Shown one piece after another: positions 1 to 11,514 of a stretch of DNA of 64,000 nucleotides. A program made the translations under genes and the position numbers. This stretch comes from Cycas panzhihuaensis (taxonomy: Eukaryota > Cycadophyta). Where the stretch lies: contig CM041465.1 of the NCBI GenBank assembly GCA_023213395.1, forward strand, positions 235,049,741-235,113,740, written 5' to 3'. Positions within the stretch are counted from its first letter, which is position 1. Each line of letters starts with the position of its first letter. Under the pieces are notes generated by a model that had not been told where the DNA came from, ran no database searches, and saw nothing but the letters and a program-made list of their open reading frames with translations.

Positions 1-170
1 CTTAAGTGATGTGAGAATCGTCGCATGCAAGTCCTACCTATGTGTTAGAAGAAAAGAGAAACACGATAGTGTATACATTGGGGGATACCTAACAAGACCA
101 AAATGGAAAACTACTAAGAGGTAGTATCACCAACAAGAAAGGTAGAAAGACTAATTCCCTTACTAGTGTG
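1..170 (-). other. Leader of gypsy element L, next to its PBS
   Basis: On the minus strand this follows the PBS of element L. It shares words with the leader of element C (44350-44513), such as gtgttagaagaaa, ctactaagaggtagta and caccaacaagaa, in the same order. It holds no credible ORF. The rest of L lies beyond the left edge of the window. Confidence 0.75.
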
Positions 171-189
171 TCCCTAGTATGGTCGCCAG
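171..189 (-). other. Primer binding site of element L
   Basis: On the minus strand the sequence reads CTGGCGACCATACTAGGGA and directly follows the terminal CA of the LTR. It matches the PBS positions of A (3738), B (11497), C (44514) and D (59438). This TGGCGAC..GGGA form resembles PBSs described for Tat-lineage gypsy elements. The primer tRNA is not determined here. Confidence 0.75.
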
Positions 190-1172
190 TGGAATCGCAT
201 CTATAGGACAGTAACTACACCTAGTTAGGATTGGGACTGTCAACGGAAGGATCCAGAGTAAAGGGGTGAATCCAACAAATGAAAGGAAGCACCCACATAG
301 GGCATCCATGTGTCAGAATGTAAGTTCAGGACCCACGAATGGCACATAACTTCCTCTAGGTAACTTAGCTTTGGTTTTGAGGCAGCACAAGCGAGGAATA
401 TCATTGATTTCCTAAGTAACCTCAAAATAGAGGTCTTCAAGCCCTTGGATGGCCGAAAGGGGAAGGCAAGACCTAATGAGGAAGCAGAGCCTCATGGAAG
501 ACGAAGGGATGTAGATAAGATATATATAGGTAAGTGGTAGGAGGTACCCATTCATAAGGATGGTGTTGGGCAACCACCTTACGCATAAAACAAACCCAAA
601 GGAGGGAGTGACAAGGTTATTAAATTGGTGTAGGTATGATGGGGTTAAAGGAGTAGGTCTTAGGGGCAAGTTCTCCTCGAACTAACCCACCTAAGAGGAG
701 TGTTAGAGGAACAAAGAATGGTGGCATAAGAAGTTCCTACCACCTTATATACGAGGGAGTATACCTCCTATGTGCAATAGTGAAACGGTGACTAATTATT
801 TATGTATGCAAATAACAGGTAAATGAAGCATATATGTATAAATAACAATAAATGTGCTTTCTCTTATTTTCTCTCTAATATCAATCCTTGCTCTCTTTTT
901 CAGTTTAAACAAGGGAAAGGGGAAGAAAAAGAGACAAACCAATCTATCACACAAAATATACAGCAATGATACAAACCCTAGGAGGTTGTATGCAATCAAA
1001 CATAAAGAGGAAAGGGGATATCTCCTACTAATGATCTTTCTCAAAGTGCAAACTAATGTGCAAATGAATGGTACAAGTTGGTTCCCTTTTATCTTTTTCC
1101 TTTATGTTCTTTTCATGCAAAAATGTAAACTTAAGAGTAAAGTAGAGAAAAGGTCTACAAGAGGGAGGTAGC
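190..1172 (-). repeat. 5' LTR of element L, part 1
   Basis: The LTR of L begins on the plus strand as TGGAATCG at 190, homologous to the LTR edges of C at 30100 and 44533. It is cut at 1172 by element A and resumes at 22204. Together the two parts make about 3.1 kb, close to the 3.0 kb LTRs of C. Small ORFs here are not conserved in C and are taken as chance. TG..CA ends are present. Confidence 0.8.
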
Positions 1173-3737
1173 TGTTTCCCGGCTTCCGGGAATGGATACG
1201 GAATCACCGACTCAGGTAAGTGCAGGTATGTCTCTAGCATTATCATCACTTTTATGTCTTGATTATGCCTTACATATTTGCATGTGTATGACTTTGTAGG
1301 CGGCACAGTGGTCGTCCACACCTATGTTTAGCCTATGACGACTATAGCGAGGCACACTCTTAGCGAGTGTGGCACCTTGGTGACCGTATTACTTCATCCG
1401 CCTCCTCTCTCCTGGATCCACCGGGTTTGCGCCACCTCCACCCGTGTGATGCCTCATCGTCGCTTGGTTAGCTTGCCACCTCATTTGGGGGCCTATTTAC
1501 GCTCCGTGGGCCCGTTTCTTGGCTTGTTTGCTCTGGGTGGGTGTTTTAGTTGTCCTTTAGCCTTTTCTTGGTTTGCCCCTGACTGGACGGTTGGTGGGCC
1601 CCATTTGTCTCCCTGGTGCATCTGGCCGTAATCTTGGCATCTGCTGCGTGATCTTCGCGGATCACGGAATTTTCGCGATCTCATTTGGAATATTCATGAT
1701 CGCTAAAGTTTCCGTGATCTGACGTCTCTGTTTGTTTTAAAATCCGGTGGCAATTTGCATTTATTGCGAAGCGCCACGTGGTTCGCCTTTCTCCTCCCAG
1801 TAGGTGCCTATTCGCGTACTTTAGGGTTTTGCTTTAGTACTTAAACATCTTTTGGCTCGTTTTGGGTCTCCTCTTTGGATCTTTTTTACTCACTTTTGGA
1901 TTTACTCTCAAGAGGAACACTCTCCTGCTTTCTGCTCTCTCTTGGTCTTTGCTGAATCGACTGCACTCTTCATCTGGCCCGACTCTCCTTTGGCTTGGCT
2001 GAGACATTCTCTCAGCCCCTCAAACGCCTTGGAGAGGGCTCCTTTGAAGCGGTTTCCACTGCTTTTCTACCAGGCGATCCACGAGCTCCCGTTTGTGTGT
2101 TTCCGTTCTACCTCCATAGCAGGCCCCAGCTGCTCTATTCAGTCTGGGCTTTGTTCCGCCCTTCTTCTCATCTTTTGGTGGGCAAATCCTTGCCTCCCTT
2201 TCCAGTACTCTTCACTTTGTATTTGTTTTTGGTGATATTTACACTTCAGCTTATTTGTTTTCATTTGTTGCTTGAGAGTTGGTTTTCCTCCCTCTTGAGG
2301 CTAACTGTACCACTCTCCTCCGCTTCTTACTGCGTTCTTTGTCCAAGGCGTTGAGGGGTTGCATAGGATTTGGACAAGAGCTGGGTGGATTCCGCACCAC
2401 CTTCCACGCTCCCTAAGCGGCTCAAAGCCCTCCAAAGCCTCCCTCTCGCCCCGTGCTACTCTTAGCTTGCAAACAAGGGTTCGAAGGCTCCCCTTGGTTG
2501 CCCAAACCAGTAGCATCACAAGTTGCACTGATTTGGGACCCTTTATTCAGTTTGGGTGCCATCCATAGGCCCCAACCGCGGGTTCTGGCTCCACCTTAGC
2601 TACCCGGTTACCCTGTTTGCTCCCGTAGCATCCGGTTCCCCGTGGGTGTCTTTGGGTCTTTCTTGCCCCTTCTTGCGGTAGTTTTCCGGCCTTGAGTCTT
2701 GACTTTCTCCTCACGCCCGTGGCTCTTGGGGAGAGGTTTGGGCACCATTTGCGGTAGGCCACTCGAGGCTTACCTTGTTGTTTCCTTTCATTTAGATCGT
2801 TCTTCTTTGGTATTTTCCTTATTGGACTAACACGATGCATGTACATTTAGACTCTCGTTTACGTTGTTAGACATATATTGCTAGATCTTTGTGTTGCATA
2901 TAGGTGTCTCCCTCGGCAGAGGGAGACCTTTGTTGCTTACAGTACTCGGACGCGGAGAACGTTGCCGGTGCCCCCTTCCACCCAGAAGTCCCTTGCATGT
3001 GTCATATTTTATGCTATCTCATTTGTTAGTTAGCGTTTCTTTCCTTCCTTCGGTATCGCATTTATTTTTCCTGGGGAAGGTAAGGAAGCCCCTTTCGCTT
3101 GCCGCTACATTTCACATCCCAGATGCACTGCGTGAGTGGTTGGGTGCTCCTTCTGAAGGCTACGCCATCTCTCACGCCTTGGCCCAGTGCACGCTCCATT
3201 CCCTTCGCTACCCACAGTCTTTTTTTCCTTCTTTTATTCTTTTCCTAGTAATTAGAACATCGAAAGATTAAAAGGAAAATTGCCTTTTTCGTATTGGTTT
3301 GCGATTTGTTTGCCTTGTTGCATGTACTTTTGTTATTCGTAGGAAAGGTTGTAGGAGTCTTCTTCCCCTACCCTTCCTCCCTCTTCCTTGACCGACGAGC
3401 GCCTTGCTTCCCGCATCGTCAGTATGCACCCTTTAGATTGCATAGGATTGTTCTTGGCCTATCCTTGTTAGGTTCTTTCTCTCTCCCTTCCGCCACCCAA
3501 GGTGGGAGGGGCCTACTCCCGAGTCAACCCGGGTTCGTCCTACATATCTTCGCCCTTCGCTCAAGGCGGCGAAGGGTCACCCAAGAGTAGCCATACTCCA
3601 TTGCGGATCCCGAACTCGCCTCCCAAGACACTGCAGGCGCTCTGCGTAGTTGCTTGCCTTGTAGGTTCCACTTCCTACCGCTTTCGTCACCATCTCTCCC
3701 CGCGCCTATCACGGTGGTTATCCCGTAGTAGCGTCCA
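1173..3737 (+). repeat. 5' LTR of element A
   Basis: It starts TGTTTCCCGGC with an inverted GGGAA a few bases on, and ends GCGTCCA directly before the PBS. It is about 2565 bp. The partner at 19653-22203 matches over its full length, with long identical stretches broken by small indels. Several plus-frame ORFs of 100-127 codons lie here (for example 1852-2235) but are not kept in the partner LTR, so I do not call genes. A TATA-like TACTTAAA lies near 1838 and is kept in both copies. Confidence 0.9.
1646..1732. repeat. Inverted-repeat module cluster in LTR A
   Basis: Two imperfect inverted copies of a module that begins GATCACGGAA and ends GCGATC lie at about 1660-1680 and 1698-1719, with a third partial copy just before them. 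The cluster sits about 480-560 bp from the LTR start. B, C and L carry different palindromic modules at the same distance. The copy in the partner LTR (around 20110-20200) is heavily altered. Confidence 0.6.
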
Positions 3738-3756
3738 TCTGGCGACCATCTTGGGA
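3738..3756 (+). other. Primer binding site of element A
   Basis: TCTGGCGACCATCTTGGGA follows the LTR terminus. It is the GC-rich counterpart of the PBS in L and C. Confidence 0.75.
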
Positions 3757-3998
3757 CCGCCAAGATGGGAGCTAGTCTCGCCTCTCTCGGTTGGTTTCGC
3801 TACTCTGTGTGATCCTTTCTATACATCTTGACCTCCACGTTGGGCCCCAACGCTGCGTGTTATACCATTCCTTTTCTTTTCTCGACATCGTCGGCCGACC
3901 TTGCATGCGCCTGCTTTCTCCGCCGTCGTTGGCGGTCTACCCCTTTGTTAGAAGACCCCGAGTCTGACCTTCTTGCCTCGTCGGATCCCGATCCGACT

Positions 3999-6122
3999 AT
4001 GGAAGGGTACTCTTCCGATTGGACCTACCACGCTTCGGTTATGGAAACCCAAGCTCTTCCTTCTGTCATTCTGGAGTCCACCCAAGAGGGTGACGACTCC
4101 TTTTACTACCCGATCGATCAACACCTTTCTTGTGCTCCCCATCCTTCTACCGACGCCGTAGAGGGATCCGTTCCTCCTGAGGATTGCCACGCAGTGGGCG
4201 ATTTTTATGAGGAACCTTCAGATGGACATGCCTTGTTCGAGGTCCCGATCACCTCTTATGGGTATGTGGGGACTCCTCCTGTTGACGTGCTTGAGGCTCT
4301 TGACGGATACCGAATAGCGGCATGCTCTCAACCACGTCCCGAATGGCTTGAGGGTGTCCTGCACAGGGGAGCCTCTTCCTCCTCTGCTCTTCCCCCTCAC
4401 GCTTCATCCTCGTCCGCCTTTCCTGTGACAACAAACCCTTTCGTGCCTACGCGTACGCCCCATTCGTTTCCTGCAGTGGGGGCACGTGTGGCACCTTCCA
4501 TCCCTTATCAAGGCCCTAATGCCTTAGGGCCTTCTCACTGACATGTCTGTCCTCAACTGGGGGTTAGCATACCCGTTCCCGATCCAACTAATGTGCCGTC
4601 TCCTAATCTGGCACATGCTGCTCCTAGTAGGCCTAGTCGCCCTGCTAGCCTTCCAGCTTGATCGGTGGGATTCGTTCCCACGCATCCTCCAACCAGTAGC
4701 GTTGGTGCTTCTTTCTCGTTCCCCGGTATACTTCTCAACCTTGGGGGCAGGGTAGGGGAAGCCGTCTTCCTGTTTATGGGGTGGATCCGCTACACCCATA
4801 CGGAATGGCCCCACCTACGGGTGGCCCGTATGGGCAGAACCTGGTTCCGCATCCCTCTTGTCCGCCATCCAATGCAGTTCCATCCGTTGTGCCTTCGCAA
4901 GGGAATCCCTTCCAAGGCGCCTTTTCCACGCCTCTTGTCGTGAGGGTGGTTCCTCAAGGAGGGATGGGTGTCCCACCCCGCCTCCGCTCCTTGCGCCACC
5001 TACTGACGTTCGTTGATCCTCGTGCAAGGCGCGCCTTCGTGGACTTTAGGTCAACCCTCTCGGTTGAGGCGTTGCGAACCAACTTGCGCCTCATCCTCCT
5101 CAAGTTCCTAGATTCGATGGGACTTCGTGAAGACATGAGCATGTCCGTAGTTTCTATGGCATGCATCGATTCTTGGGCTTCTGACCATATTTTGATGAAA
5201 CTCTTTCCTCGATCCTTGCAGGTGGCGCCCTTAAATGGTTTTATCGTCTCCCCGCCCACTCGATCTATTCATTCCAAAGAATTGGTGGGCGAGTTCATCA
5301 ATTATTTTGATGTAGCTCGCCCATTCGAGGCGGGATGAAATCCCTTCTCTCGCTCAAACAAGGTCACGATGAGATGAATCGTGACTTTGTGCGGCGATTC
5401 CACGATCCGCTTCACTCTACCAAGGCGACTTTGCAGGAGTCAAGCGACTGTTGTCAATGCACCGTCCAAGTCCACGTGGAAGTCCTCAAGATGGGGCGAC
5501 CACGTGTGATTCCGCTGATCGCCAAGTGCTTGGCGTTGGAGGCTATTGAGATCCAAGCCGGTCTCAAGAAACCTCTTAAGCCCTCACAACGCCGTGAGGC
5601 ACCACCCCTACCAAAGACACTAAACCTTCTCGGTACGTGGTCTTCCTCTCATCCTACCGAGAGGACCTTAGATCCCCTCACCTCGGTATACGCTGCTCGA
5701 GCGCACGATGAAGGAGCTCAAGCTTCAAGGTCCTTCGTCTCCTACTTCAAACAAACAAGTCCAACAAACTACCCAAGCTCCTCTTCCCGGGAATGGGAAC
5801 GCCATCCTCCCAAGCGAGAAGGTCGACCCTCCGCTTGAGAAGAAGTGGTGTTCCATTCATGGGGATTGCTTCCATGACGATTCACATCAGAGGGCCCAAG
5901 ATCCAAAGGATGCCCTCGACGCGATTCCTCTCCAAACGGGCCTCAAGGCCTAATCTAGACCAACTTTGTTCACAAGGATCCGTTCCTAAACATGGGGAAC
6001 GTGATCGCAACCCCCAAACCAAGAACAACCGTAATCGAGGAAGATCACCTGATCCCCGCCCTTCCCGCGACAAAGGGAAGGGCGCCCGGAACTCTTCTTC
6101 CTCTTCGTTCTCCCAGCCGTAG
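3999..6122 (+). pseudogene. gag: gag of element A, frameshifted
   Basis: Structural capsid/nucleocapsid polyprotein. The start is the ATG at 3999 (MEGYSSDW...), conserved in C at 44269 and, frameshifted, in B at 11770. The N-terminal half is rich in Pro and Ser, with a QLGVSIP segment also seen in C. The capsid-like core lies at about 5000-5480, with DHILMKLFPRSL, FINYFDVARPFE and DEMNRDFVRRFHD, as in Retrotrans_gag proteins. Near 5850 a nucleic-acid knuckle reads WCSIHGDCFHDD, followed by an Arg/Ser-rich tail. The reading moves between frames near 4541, 5335 and 5700, so no single ORF spans it. B and C give the same order of parts. Identity is firm; exact ends are approximate. Confidence 0.82.
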
Positions 6123-6162
6123 TACTCAGTCGCCTTCACGACCACTGGAATAGGGGAAGAAG

Positions 6163-6925
6163 GTGATTCGATTTGAAGCAACTCCGACTTTCGCTCTTAC
6201 GCGATCTCAAACTGCTAAGGAAGCGGCGGGAGCTGCCGGTTCTTCCGTTCCTTCCGATCCCCTTCCGGAGACCCTTCCTCCGGAAATCCCTCTTTTCCCC
6301 AAGGCTATTACTGTGCGCCCGGGTCGTTACGACTTTCGAAGGGCACTTACCCAACCCACTGGGAAGGGTAAACCCTTCTCCGTCGTGGACGAGCTCCATA
6401 CGGTCGCTGCAGGAATGTCCTTGATGGACGTTCTGAGGAGTTGTCCCGAGCAGCGCCCTCCTCCGGAAGCTTTAGGATCGGGAGATGTGCTGTCCATGCT
6501 TTGGGCGTCGCCAAGGTGGCGACCCACTATTTCCTTCGATCCTAAGGATCTTCCTCCCGCCGGTGAGCGGAGCGTCGGTGGAACTTCCCATTCACCATCA
6601 CGATCGATACGCTGATTGTACCCTCCAAGAAGGCTGTCGACAACGGCTCTTACAATGCCATGCCCTTGCGTGTTATGCAAGAGCTTGGTATCTCCGCTGA
6701 ACCTTCCTGGCGATGCCAAGGGTATGACGGTGGCGAGAAGACCCTCTCGGATGCATCGCGATTCCGCTCACCCTTGGGGCAAAACTGCCTTGCCGATGTT
6801 GTAGTCCTCGACGTTGGCGTGGATTACAACCTCCTTCCGGTCGCCCATGGCTCAACCAAATGGGAGCCGTGTGTTCGACCCTTTGGGAACGACTTAAATT
6901 CGTCCATGACGGACGAATGAGAGTG
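6163..6925 (+). pseudogene. Gag-protease linker and retropepsin of element A
   Basis: Aspartic protease that would process the polyprotein. The linker (6163-6560) matches B and C closely (LTRSQ, PLPET, FDFRRALTQPTGKGKPFS, MSLMDVLRSC). The catalytic DNGS lies at 6639-6650, followed by AMPLRVMQELGIS, as in C (41559-41570). The family end motif DVDYNLL..HPWL is partly readable near 6820-6860. Frame changes before the active site and near 6840 break it. A conserved ISFDP segment links the linker to the protease. It is followed by the pol remnant. Confidence 0.75.
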
Positions 6926-8094
6926 GTTCCCGTGAACGCCCTTTTTCCAAACAAACTCGTTATGCCAATTCGGCAAACCAAGGTTCACCCACTCACGCCT
7001 CGGCTTGTTCAATTGGTATACCCAATCCGCCAAGAAGATCCCACATCTTCCTTCCTAGTCTCGCACGTTTGCCCCTATTGGCGTCGGAGTTATGGGTACC
7101 TTGCTTCGTTCGTGATGATGAATCGCTGACGGAGACGAGGGTTGTCTCCACCCATTTCTTTCCTTCGCGCCAATAGGCCGCACTGCCTCGCTCTAGACCC
7201 TCGTTTGGAACCTCTCGTTGGTGAGACTAGCCCCTCGTGTGTCACACACCATCGCTTCGTCTTGCCGACCCGCCCGGTTCTTCTTTTCATTACCCCGCAG
7301 TGATGGTTTTGAGGAATTGCCTTCGCTCCTCTCGAGGAGCCTCTTTTGGTTTTCCTTGATTTCCATGAAGGCGTTGAGCGATCCGATGATCACCCCGGTC
7401 CCGTTGCTCCTTTCCCTTCTAGCGCTTCTTCTACTCGAAGTAAGCTCATCCATGGGGTGGACTATTTCGAGGATGATGAAGCCTCACTGAGCACCTAGCG
7501 GCCTTGCACCTAATCGCCTTTCCGGTCACCAAGCTCGGTCATCGGAAGATCCTTGCGATCGGATCCACGCTCGCTGATCCGATCCCCTCTCCTATTCCTC
7601 CTCCTCCCGTTGATCTTGCCCCTCTTCACTTTAAAGAGGGCAATGCCATGTGCATGGGGGGAATTCAAGACGTAGTCTTGGCCCCGGGCAAGGTCATTAG
7701 GGTTGGGGCGGAATGCTCTCCTGATGAGATTAGGGAATATTCCCTACATTCCGTGAATTTCGAGACATTTTCGCGTGGGATTATGCTGACATGAAGGGAA
7801 TCGACTCCTCGATTGTCACCCATAACCTCACCACCCTTCCTGGCGCCCGTCCTGTGCGCCAGAAGCAGCGTCCTCTTCACCCGAAGCTTTCTGCCACCGT
7901 CAAGATGGAGGTAGAAAAGCTTCTGGACGCTGAGCTCGAATATCTCCATGACCGTTTGACCAAATTCCAACCTTGGGTCGGTCCTTTGTCATTATCGAAT
8001 CTCTCGATAATGGTGCCTATAGGATAGCCACCACGGAGGGCTCGAATTTGAGAAAGCGTTAATGGGATGTTCCTTAAGAAGTTTTACGCTTGAC
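6926..8094 (+). pseudogene. Pol remnant of A: linker, RT start fused to integrase end
   Basis: From 7504 the linker and the stretch upstream of RT are readable: AMCMGG, then DMKGIDSSIVTHNLTTLPG, then LHPKLSATVKMEVEKLLDA at about 7880-7932. In C the same residues lead into the RT fingers. Here the next codons are LEYLHDRLTKF, which is the C-terminal end of integrase, ending KKFYA near 8090. About 2.2 kb present in C between these points (RT core, RNase H, integrase core) is missing. The joint lies around 7930-7940. The part before 7500 holds short frameshifted pieces of the protease-RT linker. A non-autonomous structure follows directly. Confidence 0.8.
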
Positions 8095-8124
8095 CCTTCA
8101 CGATCCTCGCCTCGCCTCCGAAAC

Positions 8125-8193
8125 GAGCCTAAACTACCATCTTAGGTTGTCCCCATTCTTCCCAACCGCGTGTAGAATGACTATTTAAGATGG
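8125..8193 (+). repeat. Hairpin motif after pol, single copy in A
   Basis: It begins GAGCCTAAACTACCATCTTA and ends TATTTAAGATGG, with arms that pair imperfectly (CCATCTTA.. with ..TAAGATGG). It follows the integrase stop by about 30 bp. B has four copies (15318-15639), and C has one partial copy (37641-37682, minus). Confidence 0.7.
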
Positions 8194-8789
8194 ACCCCGC
8201 TGTCTCTCGGTTCCGTCCGCGGAACCCGCGTTCCCGTATCCTCTCGGGAACCTTGGTCCTCTCGCTTGGGCATCTCCCAACCGGGAGGGCGCTTGGGCAT
8301 TGTTGCCCCTCTTTCTGTCTCGCGTTTCCTTCGCATATCCGTTATGCTCTCCTGCGGACATGTATGCCGCCTGCTTCCTAACCTCACACCTCCATGTCGT
8401 CCGCTCACGGCGTGTGTGTGTGCCTCAGGTGTGTGGTTATACATGGAAGGAAACGTGTGCATCATACAATAGAATGTTCATAACACGAATCACCTACTAC
8501 ACAACATAACACTCACCCCATGCATATATACATATCAAAATCATGTCATCATACATTCTGGGAAGCCGGTGTCCTTGCAGGGGGGGTACAATCATATGGT
8601 CCTATATATGACCCCCTGGAGGCCCGTGCTTTCCTCTGCCAAACTATCCATCCATGTTCATCTGCTATGGCCCCGCCCCTGGGTTACCTCATTGCTAGGT
8701 CCTCCTACCCTTCACGGCCACCTGTTGTCTGTTTTCTAAGTGTTGCCTTCATCACTGATCATCTGCTTGGATTTTGTGTCACCTATGTC
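8194..8789 (+). other. Spacer between integrase end and aRH in A
   Basis: No ORF is convincing. The stretch at 8560-8720 (GGAAGCCGGTGTCCTTGCAGG, then a CCCCCTGGAGGCCCGTGCTTTCC block) matches the reverse complement of 36930-37085 in C. There it is the 3' end and downstream part of the antisense PMD gene. A therefore keeps only the tail of that gene. 8450-8560 is an AT-rich stretch comparable to 37150-37330 of C. Confidence 0.55.
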
Positions 8790-8933
8790 TGTCTACATCT
8801 TTACCGACATGAAGTCATGCGGTAACCCTGAACCTTCATTGCGTGGATTCTCATGACCCTTCCGTTATGATCTCCTCCGCTCTGGGATCTTCCTCCCGGA
8901 GGCTACCAACAATGAAGCTGAGTATACAGCTGT
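8790..8933 (+). pseudogene. Second RNase H (aRH) of A, part 1
   Basis: RNase H-fold domain separate from the RNase H that normally follows RT. IFTD at about 8796 gives the first catalytic Asp. SCGNPEPS and then IFLPEATNNEAEYTAV follow, with the catalytic Glu in NNEAEY. A frameshift lies near 8860. The frame stops at the insertion of B and continues at 18997. C (33580-34018), E2 (27060-27308) and D (63475-63711) carry the same domain near their 3' LTR. Confidence 0.82.
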
Positions 8934-9360
8934 TGTTTCCCGGCTATCGGGAATGGACTCGGGACGCATCGACACAGGTTTGTGCAGGTCTATGTTCTTA
9001 CTTTGCTTACTTATGATCGCTGCAGTAATTGGGAATGGTTTGATTGACATGTGCCTGTCCATATGCACCTGTTTGATTGCTTGTTCATTATGCATGTGCC
9101 TAACGGCACCTTTTAGCCTATGACGACTCACAATAGGGGCATTCATCGAATCGACACCGTATGGCGTCTGACCACTCACGATGTCTCCATGGTCTTTCGG
9201 GATGCTTTTGCCAGCCTGTTTATTCGTGTTACAGCATGTTGCTTATGTTGCAAACCCTTCCTAAGCCTGGTTTAACCCTTAGTTAGGGCCCTTTGCATCG
9301 TTTGGTGCCCTTGCACTGGGCCTTCCCAGTTGATTTAATTCATGTTCACCCTTGCTCTTA

Positions 9361-9390
9361 CCTTAAAAAGTCGATTTTATGACTTTTAGG
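9361..9390. repeat. Short inverted repeat in LTR B
   Basis: CCTTAAAAAGTC and GACTTTTAGG flank an 8-base loop and form a near-perfect stem. It is kept unchanged in the partner LTR at 16860-16889, although the following segment differs strongly. Confidence 0.7.
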
Positions 9391-9420
9391 TTGCTTTTTC
9401 TCTTTTCTTTTTCTCTTTTT

Positions 9421-9529
9421 CAAATTTGTCATTTGCAAACTTAAGCGGTACCACAAAGTTCTTGGTACCGGTGCGTCTGCATGAAGAATTTAGCGATGCC
9501 AAGTTTACTGCAGACGACCGCTTAAAATT
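9421..9529. repeat. Large imperfect palindrome in LTR B
   Basis: The outer arms are CAAATTT..TTAAGCGGT and ACCGCTTAAAATTTG. Inside are GGTACC modules next to ACAAAGTT and CCAAGTTTAC. It corresponds in position to palindromic modules in LTRs of A, C and L. The partner copy at 16921-17040 keeps the arms, but the inner part differs. Confidence 0.65.
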
Positions 9530-11496
9530 TGAAAAAAAGAAACTCTGTGACGATGGCGCGATTTTTCATGCGGCACAGTGGCTCTAACAGTTGGGCGCTC
9601 GAGGCCCCCAACGTTCACTTGCTTCACTCAAGACATAAAAACGCTTTTTTCACTCATTTGCTTCATGATTGAATGAATTTTCCTACTCTCTACTTCACTC
9701 TCCTCTCAAGTTTTCTTCACAAAAGACAAGACAAACAAACAGGAACAGGAGACACCTCTCAGCACTGTGGGACGGAGGCACCAAGGGCTGCTATCTTTGG
9801 AGATACAGGCCATTCACCCCTCACGAGCTCCAATACAAGCACTCTTCCTCCTCACACATATTGAAGGCCTCCAAGAGGATTTTGCACCAAGAAAACCATT
9901 GCAAGGAACCATTTCCATCTCACTTTCTTGCATGAGGCTCCACCACTCTTCTCTCTTGCAAGGGACATGCTACATTGCTTCATAGGCATCTCTTGGACCG
10001 CTCCAAGTTGCCAAGTGCTCACATGCACTCCTCCTTCATCATTTGAGGTATTTGGTGTCATTTCTTTGGTGTTTTTACTTGTTTTTGTATTATTTCACTT
10101 GCAACTCTTTGCTTCCTTTTATATATGCACTTTCTTGGTTTCCCCTTAGCCGGTTGATGCAAGGAACCATAGTATTTGTGGCTTATTAGAGTGTCACCCG
10201 AGGATAGACTTAGTTTCCCATTCTTTTCTTCCACTCACCCTTCTTCTCCCATCCTTCTCTTTCGCCATTTCTTGGGCAAACCGGCATAAAGGGTTACACG
10301 AGGGTTTGAGGGAGATTAGGCGGGTTCCGTCCCCATTGCCGTCCTACTCCCCAAGGGTTCCGTCCCTTTTCCTCTCCCCCTTCATTTTCCGCTTTTGCTT
10401 AAGAAGTAGGGCTAGAGAGGCTTCAGAGAATCGGTTGAGTGTTTACCTTGGCATATGCTACCCGTTGCTCCATGATCTTTTGTCGCATGCTAGCATCGTT
10501 TCCCTTACATCCTGTGGAGACCTCTCGTGGGTGAGTTAGCCATCCCGAGGCTATACTCAACCCCATTTGGGGTGCGTTGTGGTATGTGACCTTGGCATGC
10601 TTATCGTGTGACTTTGCTTCTTTTATTGCATGTTAGCATTTAGCCATATCTTTTTAACCTAGTTCGCTTTACTTGCAACATATATACATATATCTTTTGG
10701 CATCTCGTAGCCTCTCTTCTGAGAGGAAGGTATTAAGCTTATTTGCTTGCGGGAGGCGTTCGGGACGAGGGCGCATAAGGTCGACCCATCACGGTCGACA
10801 CTTGCTTGGTACGTTTTCCCTTTGTGTATGCCGTTTCGAGCTTTATTTTCTGTCATTTCAGTTTAGTTAGTGCTTATTTGCTTTCGGGGAGGTAAGTGAT
10901 CCCCCATCGCCGCTTGCAACCGACGTCGCATACGAGGAGGACGACGGGAGGAAGCGCAACCGTGGACGGACATCTGCGTCTCGGCCCAACCGCCGGATCC
11001 AGGTATTCTCCGCTCACCCTTCATACTCCTTTTTCTCGCTCTTATGTTTCTTTACGCTTGCTTTGGTAGTTAGAGAAATATAAGGAAAAGGAAAAGAAAT
11101 AACTATTTATTTTGTACTTGCTTTTTGCTCTACATTTGCTTTACGTGCGCTTTCTTTGCTACACCCTGCACACTATAGTGTCTGAGATTCTTTGACCGAT
11201 CCCCCTTTAGCCGCTCTTGCACATATCTTACTGCGACACGTTTGGTTGGTTACCTTCGCCGCTTTCTCATTGCCTTGAGAAGTAGCGGCGAAGTTTCCTT
11301 TTCCCTTCCCGGCCATCCAAGGGTAGGAGGGTCTCGCCTGCACGGCCACTGGAAGCAACCAGCACCTTGCGATCCTGCACTCGCCTCCGGCCAAGACGGA
11401 CGTCCCGAGGTATGATCCTCGTTCTTTAGCCTATTAGCCCTGTGGTTTTGCGTCCTTCCCGCTGGCGTTGGATCATTGCCCGTGGAGAGCGTTTCA

Positions 11497-11514
11497 CCGG
11501 GCGACCATCTGGGA
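11497..11514 (+). other. Primer binding site of element B
   Basis: CCGGGCGACCATCTGGGA follows the LTR end. It lacks the first T of the TGGCGACC form seen in A. Confidence 0.7.

Larger units (their letters stand above)
8934..11496 (+). repeat. 5' LTR of element B
   Basis: About 2563 bp, TGTTTCCCGGC at the start and GAGAGCGTTTCA at the end. The partner 16432-18996 matches throughout. It shares terminal motifs with LTR A but differs internally, so A and B are related families. A TATA-like CATAAAAA lies at about 9633, just after a GTTGGG..CCCCAAC hairpin (9586-9612), and is kept in the other copy. ORFs here are not called as genes. Confidence 0.92.

Noticed and set aside
1852-2354. ORFs of 119-127 codons in LTR A
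   Set aside because: They overlap each other in different frames, have no known domain, and are not kept open in the partner LTR.
6327-6719. 130-codon minus-strand ORF opposite the gag-protease linker of A
   Set aside because: It is a shadow of GC-rich plus-strand coding sequence that is conserved in B and C.
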